Assembly (NCBI RefSeq): GCF_027924605.1
Contig: NZ_AP027042.1
Location: 1,279,524 to 1,343,523, forward strand
Reading direction: 5' to 3'
Length of the DNA stretch: 64,000 nucleotides
Source: Dyella sp. GSA-30
Lineage (GTDB): Bacteria; Pseudomonadota; Gammaproteobacteria; Xanthomonadales; Rhodanobacteraceae
Part shown: positions 26,039-33,985 of the stretch, one piece after another
Layout of the letters: each line of letters begins with the position of its first letter
How positions within the stretch are numbered: the stretch's first letter is position 1
Made by a program: the position numbers and the translations under genes
Notes under the pieces: generated by a model
Database searches by the model: none
Told to the model about the DNA's origin: nothing
The model's input: the letters and a program-made list of their open reading frames with translations, nothing else

Positions 26039-27304
26039 TTAGCGAGGCAGTTGCAGGGTGGCTTCAAAGCCGCGTGCGGGCAGGTTGCGTACGCTTAGGC
26101 TCCCGCCATGTTGCGTAGCGATGCGCTTGACGCTGGCCAGCCCCAGGCCGCTGCCCATGGCATCGCTACGTGCCTGATTTCCACGCACGAACGGTTCGCC
26201 CAATCGATCAACTATGTCCGGGGGAGCGCCCAGCCCACCATCGGCGATGCTCACGCGAATCTCCGCCGGCCCAACCGCAAGCACGGCACGAAACGGCGCG
26301 TCGCCATGGCGCAGTGCATTGCGGATCAGGTTGTCCAGCGCACGCCGTAGCGCGAGTGGATGCCCTTGCACGACGGCGTGATCCGGCGACTCGATTTCCC
26401 AGGGTGGGCCGCCATTGCCGCGATTGAGCGACAACAACTCGCGTAATAACAACGCCACGTCTACCGGCGATGCGGGTTCGTCGCTGCCATCGCGGATAAA
26501 GCCGATGAACTGCGCGCTCATAGCGTCGATGGCATCGATGTCCGCTTCCATCCCTTCGCGCAGCGACGTATCGACAGCATCGCCCGACAAGGCCAGGCCA
26601 AGTCGAAGGCGCGCCAGCGGCGTGCGCAGGTCGTGCGAGAGTGCGGCAAGCATGACATCGCGTTCGCGCGCATTGCTGCGCACTTCGGCAGCGGCTCGCG
26701 ATAGCGCGGCATTCAACTCGACCAGTTCGCGCACCGAGCGCTTGGGCAGCGGCGGCAGCGGTGTGCCCGCGACGACCGCGGGTGCCGCCTGGGCCAGCCT
26801 GCGCAGTGGTTCGGTAAGGCTGCGTGCATAGGCCGCGGCCATCAGCAGCACGATCAAGGCAGCGAATGCGGTGGTGACCACAGCCGTGCGCACCAGCGGC
26901 ACACGCAGTCCCATCAGCGGTATGCCAATCCAATCATTGGAAGGCGAGAGTGCTTTCAACCAGAGCGTCGGTTGCCGCAGCCCGGCGATATAAGCCTGAC
27001 GCTGCGGCCAATGCAGCCGCGTTTCGACCAGCAGGTTGCGATTGGCGCGCAGGGCGGGCGGATGCCCTTGCGGCGGGGTGGTGGAAAGCTCGATACCGAG
27101 GCCGGCCAGTTCGTTATCGTGCCCCTGCGCGATCAACACATCGGCCGCGGAAACCTGCAAGGCCACCGTGCGTGTGGTGTACGCGTTGCTCAGGCGGCTA
27201 CCGGTGACATTGAGCGTGATCAGGCCGATCGCCACGACCAGGCCTACCGTGCCTGCCAGCAGCCACGCCAGGCGGGTAAATAGTCCGCTTGGCTTGGCCG
27301 TCAT
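26039..27304 (-). CDS. EnvZ-type sensor histidine kinase
   Basis: The 421-residue product starts in an ATGA overlap with the regulator gene. Two membrane helices (about 10-31 and 138-159) flank a 105-residue periplasmic sensor. A HAMP-like segment (SLTEPLRRLAQAAPAV) leads to the H box ALSHDLRTPLARLRL with phospho-acceptor His224, then the N box NLIRNALRHG and G boxes DGGLGAP and GSGLGLASVKRI. It should phosphorylate the partner regulator encoded just upstream. The signal is unknown; the next plus-strand gene, a repetitive secreted protein, lies across the divergent promoter. Confidence 0.93.
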   Translation of the reverse strand: MTAKPSGLFTRLAWLLAGTVGLVVAIGLITLNVTGSRLSNAYTTRTVALQVSAADVLIAQGHDNELAGLGIELSTTPPQGHPPALRANRNLLVETRLHWPQRQAYIAGLRQPTLWLKALSPSNDWIGIPLMGLRVPLVRTAVVTTAFAALIVLLMAAAYARSLTEPLRRLAQAAPAVVAGTPLPPLPKRSVRELVELNAALSRAAAEVRSNARERDVMLAALSHDLRTPLARLRLGLALSGDAVDTSLREGMEADIDAIDAMSAQFIGFIRDGSDEPASPVDVALLLRELLSLNRGNGGPPWEIESPDHAVVQGHPLALRRALDNLIRNALRHGDAPFRAVLAVGPAEIRVSIADGGLGAPPDIVDRLGEPFVRGNQARSDAMGSGLGLASVKRIATQHGGSLSVRNLPARGFEATLQLPR

Positions 27305-28026
27305 GGCGCGCTCCCTTCGGGGACGAACACGTAGCCATGTCCCCACACGGTTTGCAGCCAGCGCGGTTGCTTGGGGTCGTCCTCGATCAGGCGACGCAGA
27401 CGGCTGAGCATCACGTCCATGCTGCGGTCGAAGGCATCGTGTTCGCGGCCGCGCGCGATGCTCATCAACTGATCGCGCGTCAGCGGTTGCCCGGCACGCT
27501 GCACCAGCGCGGCAAGCACGGCAAATTCGCCGGTGGTCAGGCGCAGCGACTCGCCATCGCGCAGCAGTCTGCGCGTATCCAGTTCCAGCACGAAGCGGCC
27601 GAAGCGCACGCTGCCCGCATCGGCGAGCGGCGCGCCCGGTGCCGGCCGGCCACGCCGTAGCACGGCATTGATGCGCGCCACCAGCTCGCGCGGGTTGCCG
27701 GGCTTGGGCAGGTAGTCGTCCGCACCGATTTCCAGGCCGACAATGCGATCGACATCGTCGCCGCGTGCGGTAAGCATGATGATCGGCGTGTCGATGCCCT
27801 GGCCGCGCAGGCGCCGGCAGATGGAAAGGCCATCCTCACCCGGCAGCATCAGATCGAGCACGATCAGGTCGACATGGCGGCGGCTCAGCTCGCGGTCCAG
27901 CTCGCGCCCGTCGCCTACCGAGCCGACCTGGAAGCCCTGTTGCTCCAGATAACGCTGCAGCAGCTCGCGAAGCCGTCGGTCGTCGTCGACGATAAGGATC
28001 TGAACAGGTGAAGGCGTGGCGGTCAT
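27301..28026 (-). CDS. OmpR-family response regulator
   Basis: The 241-residue product has a receiver domain with the acidic pair VDDD near residues 14-16, phospho-acceptor Asp58 in IVLDLMLPGEDG, Thr86 in MLTAR and Lys108. A winged-helix DNA-binding domain follows (RLTTGEFAVLAALVQRAG, RDQLM, RSMDVMLSRLRRLIEDDP, VWGHGYVF). The residue after the conserved KP is Gly110 where nearly all family members have Phe; the DNA reads CCC-GGC clearly. The ATG at 28026 is chosen because a long frame continuing upstream (to 28797) lies opposite the plus-strand gene and has no homology. Confidence 0.93.
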   Translation of the reverse strand: MTATPSPVQILIVDDDRRLRELLQRYLEQQGFQVGSVGDGRELDRELSRRHVDLIVLDLMLPGEDGLSICRRLRGQGIDTPIIMLTARGDDVDRIVGLEIGADDYLPKPGNPRELVARINAVLRRGRPAPGAPLADAGSVRFGRFVLELDTRRLLRDGESLRLTTGEFAVLAALVQRAGQPLTRDQLMSIARGREHDAFDRSMDVMLSRLRRLIEDDPKQPRWLQTVWGHGYVFVPEGSAP

Positions 28027-28200
28027 GGGTCGATTCTGCCGTGCTGTCAGGCGCCCTGCGAGCGCATTTGTAAGCAGATGTTTCCAGAACGGCCGACGGC
28101 AATATCCGTTTGCATTCGCTTGCCCTTGGGATACGCCTGGAAGCGGGGGCAAGGCGATGATCAACCTCGGGGCGTCCGCCCGACATCGAGGAGGTTGTTC

Positions 28201-28800
28201 ATGAACAAGATGACGATAGGTATCACCCTGGGTCTGATGCTGGGCTGCGCCGCGCAGGCCGACGCCGCCGGACGCGTGGTCGCCGGCGGTATCCGCGCTC
28301 GCGCCGGTGGCGGCATCGTGGCTGGACACGTGGCGGGTTTTCGTGGCCCCAACGGCGCGGCCGGCATTCACGGCCGGCGTACCGTCAGCGACGGGCAGGG
28401 CGATGCCCGCACGGCCAGTGCCGGAGCCTGGCGTGGCCCTGATGGCGGCACTGCGGCGCGGGCGGGCGAAACGACCCGCAACGCGGACGGTTCGGCGCAG
28501 CACCAATCGGGTTTTCGCGCCACCGGCGCGAACGGTGGCAGTATCAGCAGCAATGGTTCGGCCACACGCAACGCGGATGGCAGCGGCAGCTTCTCGCGTT
28601 CGACCCAGGCGGCCGGCGCCAATGGCGGCAGCTATAACGGCTCCACCGCCGGCGCGACCGGGCAGGGTGTCACCCACACGACGCAGGCGACTGGGGCCAA
28701 TGGCAACAGCTATACCGGCCAGACCACGGTCACCAAGGATGGCGTGACGCATACCGGTAGCTGCACCAACGCCGCCGGTGCGACCATTCCCTGCCACTGA
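28201..28800 (+). CDS. Secreted Gly/Ala/Ser/Thr-rich protein with 30-residue repeats
   Basis: The 199-residue product has a strong ribosome site GAGGAGG 6 bases before the ATG and a signal peptide ending QADAAG. The body is low-complexity: TRNADGS recurs at residues 92 and 122, ATGANGGS-like units at 107, 137 and 163, and VTHT at 157 and 182, giving a period of about 30. The C-terminus has two cysteines (GSCTNAAGATIPCH). No enzyme motif is visible, so it may be a surface or matrix protein. It is divergent from the two-component genes across a 174-base gap and may be under their control. Confidence 0.75.
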   Translation: MNKMTIGITLGLMLGCAAQADAAGRVVAGGIRARAGGGIVAGHVAGFRGPNGAAGIHGRRTVSDGQGDARTASAGAWRGPDGGTAARAGETTRNADGSAQHQSGFRATGANGGSISSNGSATRNADGSGSFSRSTQAAGANGGSYNGSTAGATGQGVTHTTQATGANGNSYTGQTTVTKDGVTHTGSCTNAAGATIPCH

Positions 28801-28821
28801 TTGCCAGACGGAGATCGACCG

Positions 28822-29649
28822 ATGCTTCGCTTCTACGGTTTAACGTTGTCGCTGCTGCTGGGTCTGGCTGCCACCGCCCGTGCCGACGACGCGGTGGTGC
28901 TGCGTGATGTGGCCTATGGCGATGCGCCGGCTCAGCGTCTGGACGTCTATAAGCCGGCGCATGCTCATGCGGCGCCGGTGATCGTGATGGTACACGGCGG
29001 CGGCTGGATGATCGGCAACAAGAGCAATCCCGGCGTCGCCGGGCGCAAGCAGGCGCACTGAGCCGGGCAGGGCTATGTCTTCGTCTCGGTCGATTACCGC
29101 ATGGTGCCGACGGCCGATCCCTTTATGCAGGCCCAGGATGTGGCCGGTGCGCTGGCCTATGTGCAGCAGCATGCGGTCGAGTGGGGTGGCGACGGTGCAC
29201 GCGTGACCCTGGTAGGTCATTCGGCTGGCGCGCATCTGGTCGCCTTGCTGGCCGCCGATCCATCGCTTGCCTATGCGCAAGGTGCCAAGGCGTGGCTGGG
29301 TACGGTCGCGTTGGACAGTGCGGCCTACAGCGTGCCGCGCATCATGACGCTGCCGCACGCGGACTTTTACGACCGCGTATTTGGTAAAGACGAGGCGTTC
29401 TGGCGCAAGGTATCGCCGCTCGATCGCGTGCAGGGAAAGTCCCAGCCGATGCTCCTGGTGTGCTCATCGCAGCGGCTGTTGTCCTGCGCCCAAGCGGAAA
29501 CCTTCGCCAAGGCGGTGAACGACAAGGGCGGTCGCGCGCAGGTGCTGCCTGAGGCGCTGACACATGCGCAGATCAATGCGGAGCTCGGCGGCGACTCCGA
29601 CTACACGCGCGCTGTCGACACGTTCCTGCACTCGCTAGGCCTGCCTTGA
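28822..29649 (+). pseudogene. Alpha/beta hydrolase (esterase-like) broken by an in-frame TGA
   Basis: One frame encodes a full secreted esterase-like protein except for a TGA at 29059-29061. Before it are the signal peptide (ATARA-DDA), RLDVYKP and the oxyanion motif HGGGWMIG. After it are GYVFVSVDYRMVP, the nucleophile elbow GHSAGAH and the C-terminal LTHAQIN with a candidate catalytic His. The stop falls after GRKQAH where homologues normally carry Trp, so a single G-to-A change (TGG to TGA) explains it. The two halves would be 79 and 183+ residues. It is probably inactive unless the stop is read through. A CGGAG site precedes the ATG at 28822. Confidence 0.85.
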
Positions 29650-29659
29650 TCGGCGCAGC

Positions 29660-31294
29660 CTAACGAATGAAGTAACTGCGCAGCGCCCATGCTGCCTGCG
29701 GTGTGGGCGTGTCGATCAAGCGGCCGAGCAGGGCGATCTGCCGTTGACAGAGTTGTCCTGCCACCGGGCTTCCCGTGACATGTTGGCCGGCCAGGATCGC
29801 CTGCCGCTGCGCCATCATCAGCTGCGTGCCCTCCGACCGCTCGTGGTCGCTGATCTTCGTCCCGAGTGGTGCGGAAAACAGTGCGTCGTACGCGGTGCCG
29901 GTACCGATGTAGAAATCGGTATTGACGTGCTTGAGTTCGACGCCGGTGCCATCCAGGTAATGGTCGCAGGTCAGCAGCGATTCCTTGTCGCGTATCATCT
30001 CCAACTGGTCGCGATAGCGCACGGCAAACGAGCGTACAGCCGCATCCGGTGCGCGTGCCATCGCCACGGCGCGTCCGCCGCGCAAGGTTTGCCAGAGATT
30101 GGCGCGGTAGCTTTCGATGCGCTGCGCCCGCGTCGCCTGACGCAGGATCGCCATGTTGCGTTCGGCCCAGGCGTTGTAGATATCGGGTTGCTGGCTGCGC
30201 AGGTGCTCGAACGCGACGCCGATATTGCGCATCGTCGGTTCCTTTCGATACGCATACAGAAACTGCTCGCCATGCCAGTCGTGTTCGCCGATGACACGGT
30301 CGTCGATCGCCACGCCGGTAATGATGTGATTGGCAAACAGCGTATTGCCGTCCGGGACCCAAACATCACCGCCTTGTTTGGCAAATGCCATGTCGATAAA
30401 GCTTTGCGACGCACCGAGCTTACTCATGAATCCCTTGAAGCTATCCTGCTGCGTGTTCACCATCGTTTTCGAATAATTGCTGTCGATGATCGAACGCATC
30501 TGGTGGAAACCCATTTCCGCGTTCGGTCCGACCAGCCGTTGACTGGCGCCGACGAACGCCAAGGTGCAGGCGCTGGCACATAGATGATCGACCTCGACCA
30601 CGATATCGCTGTGCGCAGCGAGATAGTCATGTAGCTGCATGCCGTTGTCGACGTCGCCGCCACGGCTGTCCAGCAGTAGGTGACGCTGTTCGGGATACTT
30701 GGCAAAAGCCGCCTGTACCGCGTCGGCGAACCCGATCCCCATCGTGCCCTTGGCCAGGATTCCCTTGCCATTGGGCGCAAGGCCGACGGTAAAGTCGCTC
30801 ATGCTGCGCTGCTCGACGGCAGCGCGAGCAATCATCTGAAAGCTCTTGACCGTAGTGATGCCGCTACCGATCGTGCCCAGCACGACGAAAATCATCACGA
30901 TGTTGACCACGACCGCCCAGCCGCTGCCGCTCAGGGCCGCCGAGCGGAACGTGCCGACGACCTGCCACACGGTCACAACGAGGCGCAAAGGCGTATAGAT
31001 CGCCAGCAGAACCAGGAGCGAGGTCAATGAAAGGTGCTGGGCGCGCAACAGCGGGATCATCATGGTTTCCACGATCAGCAGGAGAAAGCCGATCAGGAAG
31101 ACGTTGATCCAATACGATTGTGCCAGTGGCAGTTCGCCGCGCCAGTGTGCGCCGATATAGCTTGATTTCCCGCGCGCCGCCGCGGTGCGCGGATGCGCGT
31201 AGTCCTTTGGTACTGGCGGCGGCAGTGCCGGCGGTTCGTCGAATACCGCGGACGTGAAATCGATGGTCGGTTCGGGGCGGTCCTGCGGAATCAC
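29660..31294 (-). CDS. Membrane protein with ClpP/SppA-like serine-protease domain
   Basis: The 544-residue product starts with GTG behind GGAGGA. A Pro-rich cytoplasmic segment (residues 1-55) precedes three hydrophobic stretches (about 61-83, 90-112, 124-145). A ClpP/crotonase-fold domain follows: LLLDSRGGDVDNGMQLHDYL, then CASACTLAFVGASQ with candidate nucleophile Ser241 and, 23 residues on, His264 in GFHQM, much like the Ser/His spacing and IHQP of ClpP. The last 270 residues are helical and unrecognised. It may be a membrane-associated peptidase. It is the last gene of a same-strand run with the DUF2167 and M28 peptidase genes. Confidence 0.8.
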   Translation of the reverse strand: MIPQDRPEPTIDFTSAVFDEPPALPPPVPKDYAHPRTAAARGKSSYIGAHWRGELPLAQSYWINVFLIGFLLLIVETMMIPLLRAQHLSLTSLLVLLAIYTPLRLVVTVWQVVGTFRSAALSGSGWAVVVNIVMIFVVLGTIGSGITTVKSFQMIARAAVEQRSMSDFTVGLAPNGKGILAKGTMGIGFADAVQAAFAKYPEQRHLLLDSRGGDVDNGMQLHDYLAAHSDIVVEVDHLCASACTLAFVGASQRLVGPNAEMGFHQMRSIIDSNYSKTMVNTQQDSFKGFMSKLGASQSFIDMAFAKQGGDVWVPDGNTLFANHIITGVAIDDRVIGEHDWHGEQFLYAYRKEPTMRNIGVAFEHLRSQQPDIYNAWAERNMAILRQATRAQRIESYRANLWQTLRGGRAVAMARAPDAAVRSFAVRYRDQLEMIRDKESLLTCDHYLDGTGVELKHVNTDFYIGTGTAYDALFSAPLGTKISDHERSEGTQLMMAQRQAILAGQHVTGSPVAGQLCQRQIALLGRLIDTPTPQAAWALRSYFIR

Positions 31295-31316
31295 GCGCGC
31301 GTTCCTCCAGGCTGAA

Positions 31317-31343
31317 ACACCGCCGCGTGGTGCGCGGCGGTGT
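31317..31343 (-). terminator. Hairpin between the DUF2167 gene and the ClpP-like gene
   Basis: An 11-bp perfect stem (ACACCGCCGCG with its complement) and a 5-base loop lie in the 58-base gap. On the minus strand it is followed by TTTC only, so it is likely a partial terminator or mRNA-processing element that lowers expression of the downstream gene. It ends about 20 bases before the GTG start. Confidence 0.5.
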
Positions 31344-31352
31344 CGTCATGGC

Positions 31353-32267
31353 TTAGTTGGCTTTCTTGCCCTTGAACAACTTGGCGAAGACACCGCCGAT
31401 AGCGGCGATGCCGATCACGATGAACTTCTTCAACGCCAGCAGGAGCACGCCCAGCTTGGCGAACAGACCGGCCTTCGCCGCAATGCCGCCAGCGACCAGC
31501 GCGCCGATGCCATAGGCAGCGAGCTTGTCGGTGCTGGAGTTGTAGTCGGTGTAACGATTGCCCGCATCGAACTCGGCCATCGACACCACGTCGGGCATAT
31601 CCGCGCGCACCTGCGCCAGCTCAGCCATCGGTGCCACTGCGTTGAGCGAGAGATAGCCGTGGCGACCCAGTACGCGGATGGCGTAGTTGAGCGTGCTGCT
31701 TTCGTCCTTGCCGTCGGCGCCGCTGAACTTCAGGTTGCGCGCCCAGTACAGTTTGTGCGACGAGCTGTCGTAACGCGGCGGTTCGGCCCAGCCCACCAGT
31801 TCGATTGCCGGATAGCCCTGCTTGAGGCGCTCTGGATTTTCATCCTTGGTGGCCTGCTGCATGTCCTTGAGCATGTCGCTGTAATCGATCTTGGCGGCAT
31901 CCTCGTCCGACACGTAGCCGTCGGCGGAATAGGTCACCACCACCGCCCACGCTTTCTCGTCGAGTAAGATCTTCGGATCGGTGCTGGGCAGGATCATGCC
32001 CAGTACTTCCTTATCGGGCGGGTTGTCCCACAGCTGGGTCAGCACGCGCTGTGCGTCGTCGGCACCGAGGTAGCTGTAGTTGCTGCCGAGCTTCAGGGTC
32101 GCCTGTGCCTCGGGCACATTGACGTCGCCGGTCTTCGGGTGCAGCGTTTTCAGAAAGGCCTCGACCTTGGCATCGCCCTGGTCGTCAGCGGTATCGGCAT
32201 GGGTGGCGGGCGAAAAGGCGAACGCGGCCAGCAGGCCTAGCGCGGCCAGAAAGGACTTGCTTGTCAT
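31353..32267 (-). CDS. DUF2167 membrane-anchored periplasmic protein
   Basis: The 304-residue product has a signal peptide ending ATHA-DTA and a DUF2167 domain: LDEKAWAVVVTYSADGYVSDEDAAKIDY, GYPAIELVGWAEPPRYD, LYWARNLKF, LNYAIRVLGRHGYLSLNAVA. A C-terminal hydrophobic region (LGVLLLALKKFIVIGIAAIGGVFAKLF) ends in GKKAN and should anchor it in the inner membrane. The function of DUF2167 is unknown to me. It lies between the M28 peptidase and ClpP-like genes on the same strand. Confidence 0.92.
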   Translation of the reverse strand: MTSKSFLAALGLLAAFAFSPATHADTADDQGDAKVEAFLKTLHPKTGDVNVPEAQATLKLGSNYSYLGADDAQRVLTQLWDNPPDKEVLGMILPSTDPKILLDEKAWAVVVTYSADGYVSDEDAAKIDYSDMLKDMQQATKDENPERLKQGYPAIELVGWAEPPRYDSSSHKLYWARNLKFSGADGKDESSTLNYAIRVLGRHGYLSLNAVAPMAELAQVRADMPDVVSMAEFDAGNRYTDYNSSTDKLAAYGIGALVAGGIAAKAGLFAKLGVLLLALKKFIVIGIAAIGGVFAKLFKGKKAN

Positions 32268-32369
32268 GATTTTCCCTGATTAACGTGAGAGGGCCGTTCC
32301 CCCACGGCGCGGCCCTGCGCGTCTTTTTATCAGGCCGGCCGTGTCCGCGCCAGTTCCCGCCCTTGGGGC

Positions 32370-33749
32370 TTACTTTGCCGGAGTGGCCGGCGGCGAGCGC
32401 TCGAAGCTGCCGGCATCGCCCGGAAACACCACCGGGCTCTGGTAGCCGTCGGCGGAGACTGCCGAGACCCCAAAGAACCAGTCGTCGATCACCACATCCT
32501 TGAGGACGGTCTTGTCGGTCGCGCCCACCAGGCGGCTGTGCTGCCACTGCGGCGCCGTCGTATCGCGCCAATGCACGATGTAGCCGGCGGCGTCGGGCTG
32601 CTTCTTCCATTGCACGGTGGTATCGCTGCTTACCGCGCCGTCGATGGCGACACCGGTCGGCGGCGCCGGGGCGCGGCTCAGCGAGGCCATAGCGATGGTA
32701 TTGAGCGCCGTCACGCGGGCCAGATAGCGAAAATCCACGCCGTCGATGGTGTCGCCGTAATGCACGCCATTTTCGGTACGCAGGTCCTGGTGCTGGCGGG
32801 TGTAATCCTCGTGAGCCTCGGTGACACGCACGGCCGGATAGCCGGCTTCGAGAAAGGACACCTGATCGCCGCCGCGCCCGAAGCGATCGGTGCGATAGAC
32901 CATCATCACGTGCAGGTCGGGCATATAGTCGTTGGCGAGCCGTTCCATATAACGCGCGATATTGCGTGAGGGCGAGTCCACTTCGCCGCCGTGATAGCGG
33001 CGGAAATTGGCCTGCTTGTCGGTTTCGTTGCTCTTGGTGCCTTCGGAGAACACGCGCACCGTGGTGTTATCGCTCACGCCGTTCTGGCCGTGGCTATTGC
33101 CGACGATATCGTTGTTGAGATCGGCCTCGACCTGCCAGCCTTGCGCTGTCGCGTAGTCGGCCAGGACCTTGCCGCCATACAGGCCTTGTTCTTCGCCCGA
33201 TAGCGCGGCAAATACCAACGTGGCCTGGTTATCGCCCTTCGATAGCAGACGTGCCGCTTCGATCAGCGCCGCCACGCCGGAGGCATCGTCGTTGGCACCG
33301 GGCGCGTCGCTGGTGGCGTTCATCACGTCGGTGACGCGCGAGTCCAGATGGCCGGTCATCACGATGACGCGTTTCGGATCGCCCTTGCCGCGCTTGATCG
33401 CGACCACGTCCATCACTTCGGTGGGTTGCGGCACACGTTTGCCGCTGAAGCTTTGCGATGGCGTGACCACTTCGATGCAGCCGCCGCATTCGCGCGAAAT
33501 CGCTTCGAAGCGCGTCTTGACCCAGCGGCGTGCGGCGCCGATGCCACGCGTATCGGAGGTGGTATCGGACATCGTATGGCGGGTGCCGAAGCCAATCAGC
33601 TTTTCGATCGTGGCGCGCAGCTCCGCTTCGCTCGGTGCCGTGGCCAGTGCGTGCAGTGCGGCCTGTTCGCGTGGCGCGGGCAACGCGGGATCGGCGGCGA
33701 ATGCCGGCATCGCGCAAAGGGCGAGCAGGAGAAGAGCGGTACGGCGCAT
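32370..33749 (-). CDS. Secreted M28-family zinc metallopeptidase
   Basis: The 459-residue preproprotein has a signal peptide ending PAFAA. The M28 zinc-site motifs are TGHLDSR (His, Asp), GANDDASGVAALIEAAR (bridging Asp), SGEEQGLYG (catalytic Glu-Glu), DLNNDIVGN and a late HYGDTIDGVD. A C-terminal fibronectin-III-like domain (APPTGVAIDGAVSSDTTVQW to VSAVSADGYQS) covers about the last 100 residues. It is probably an aminopeptidase secreted or periplasmic. In the 102 bases downstream I see no clear terminator. Confidence 0.92.
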   Translation of the reverse strand: MRRTALLLLALCAMPAFAADPALPAPREQAALHALATAPSEAELRATIEKLIGFGTRHTMSDTTSDTRGIGAARRWVKTRFEAISRECGGCIEVVTPSQSFSGKRVPQPTEVMDVVAIKRGKGDPKRVIVMTGHLDSRVTDVMNATSDAPGANDDASGVAALIEAARLLSKGDNQATLVFAALSGEEQGLYGGKVLADYATAQGWQVEADLNNDIVGNSHGQNGVSDNTTVRVFSEGTKSNETDKQANFRRYHGGEVDSPSRNIARYMERLANDYMPDLHVMMVYRTDRFGRGGDQVSFLEAGYPAVRVTEAHEDYTRQHQDLRTENGVHYGDTIDGVDFRYLARVTALNTIAMASLSRAPAPPTGVAIDGAVSSDTTVQWKKQPDAAGYIVHWRDTTAPQWQHSRLVGATDKTVLKDVVIDDWFFGVSAVSADGYQSPVVFPGDAGSFERSPPATPAK

Positions 33750-33830
33750 GGAGAATCCCCGATGGGTGAAAACCTGTCGGAGTTTATAGGTGAAGTGCGC
33801 TGATCGGTTCGAATGTTGTGAAGATCTGGA

Positions 33831-33963
33831 GCCCCCTCACCCCAGCCCTCTCCCCCGGCGAAGCCAGGGGGAGAGGGAGCGAAGAGCGCGCACGATTCAA
33901 ACTTGCCTCAGTGTGCCCCCTCTCCCCTGGCTTCGCCGGGGGAGAGGGTTGGGGTGAGGGGGC
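33831..33963. repeat. Long inverted repeat of a second dispersed family
   Basis: Arms of about 46 bases (33831-33877 and 33918-33963) are near-perfect complements beginning GCCCCCTCACCCCAGCCCTC, with a 40-base spacer. Each arm also holds a CCCCCGGCGAAGCCAGGGGG-type small hairpin. The sequence differs from the CGTCAT repeats. It lies between the porin gene and the M28 peptidase gene, both read leftward, and could end porin transcription. The remaining parts of this 236-base gap show nothing else. Confidence 0.85.
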
Positions 33964-33985
33964 ACCCGCAAGCACGGAGCAACAA

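Noticed and set aside
28027-28797. A 257-codon N-terminal extension of the response regulator
   Set aside because: It runs through the intergenic region and opposite the plus-strand repeat protein; the receiver domain begins normally at the ATG at 28026.
33831-33963. Possible insertion-sequence ends
   Set aside because: Only a 40-base spacer lies between the arms and there is no transposase gene or target duplication, so it is a repeat element rather than an IS.
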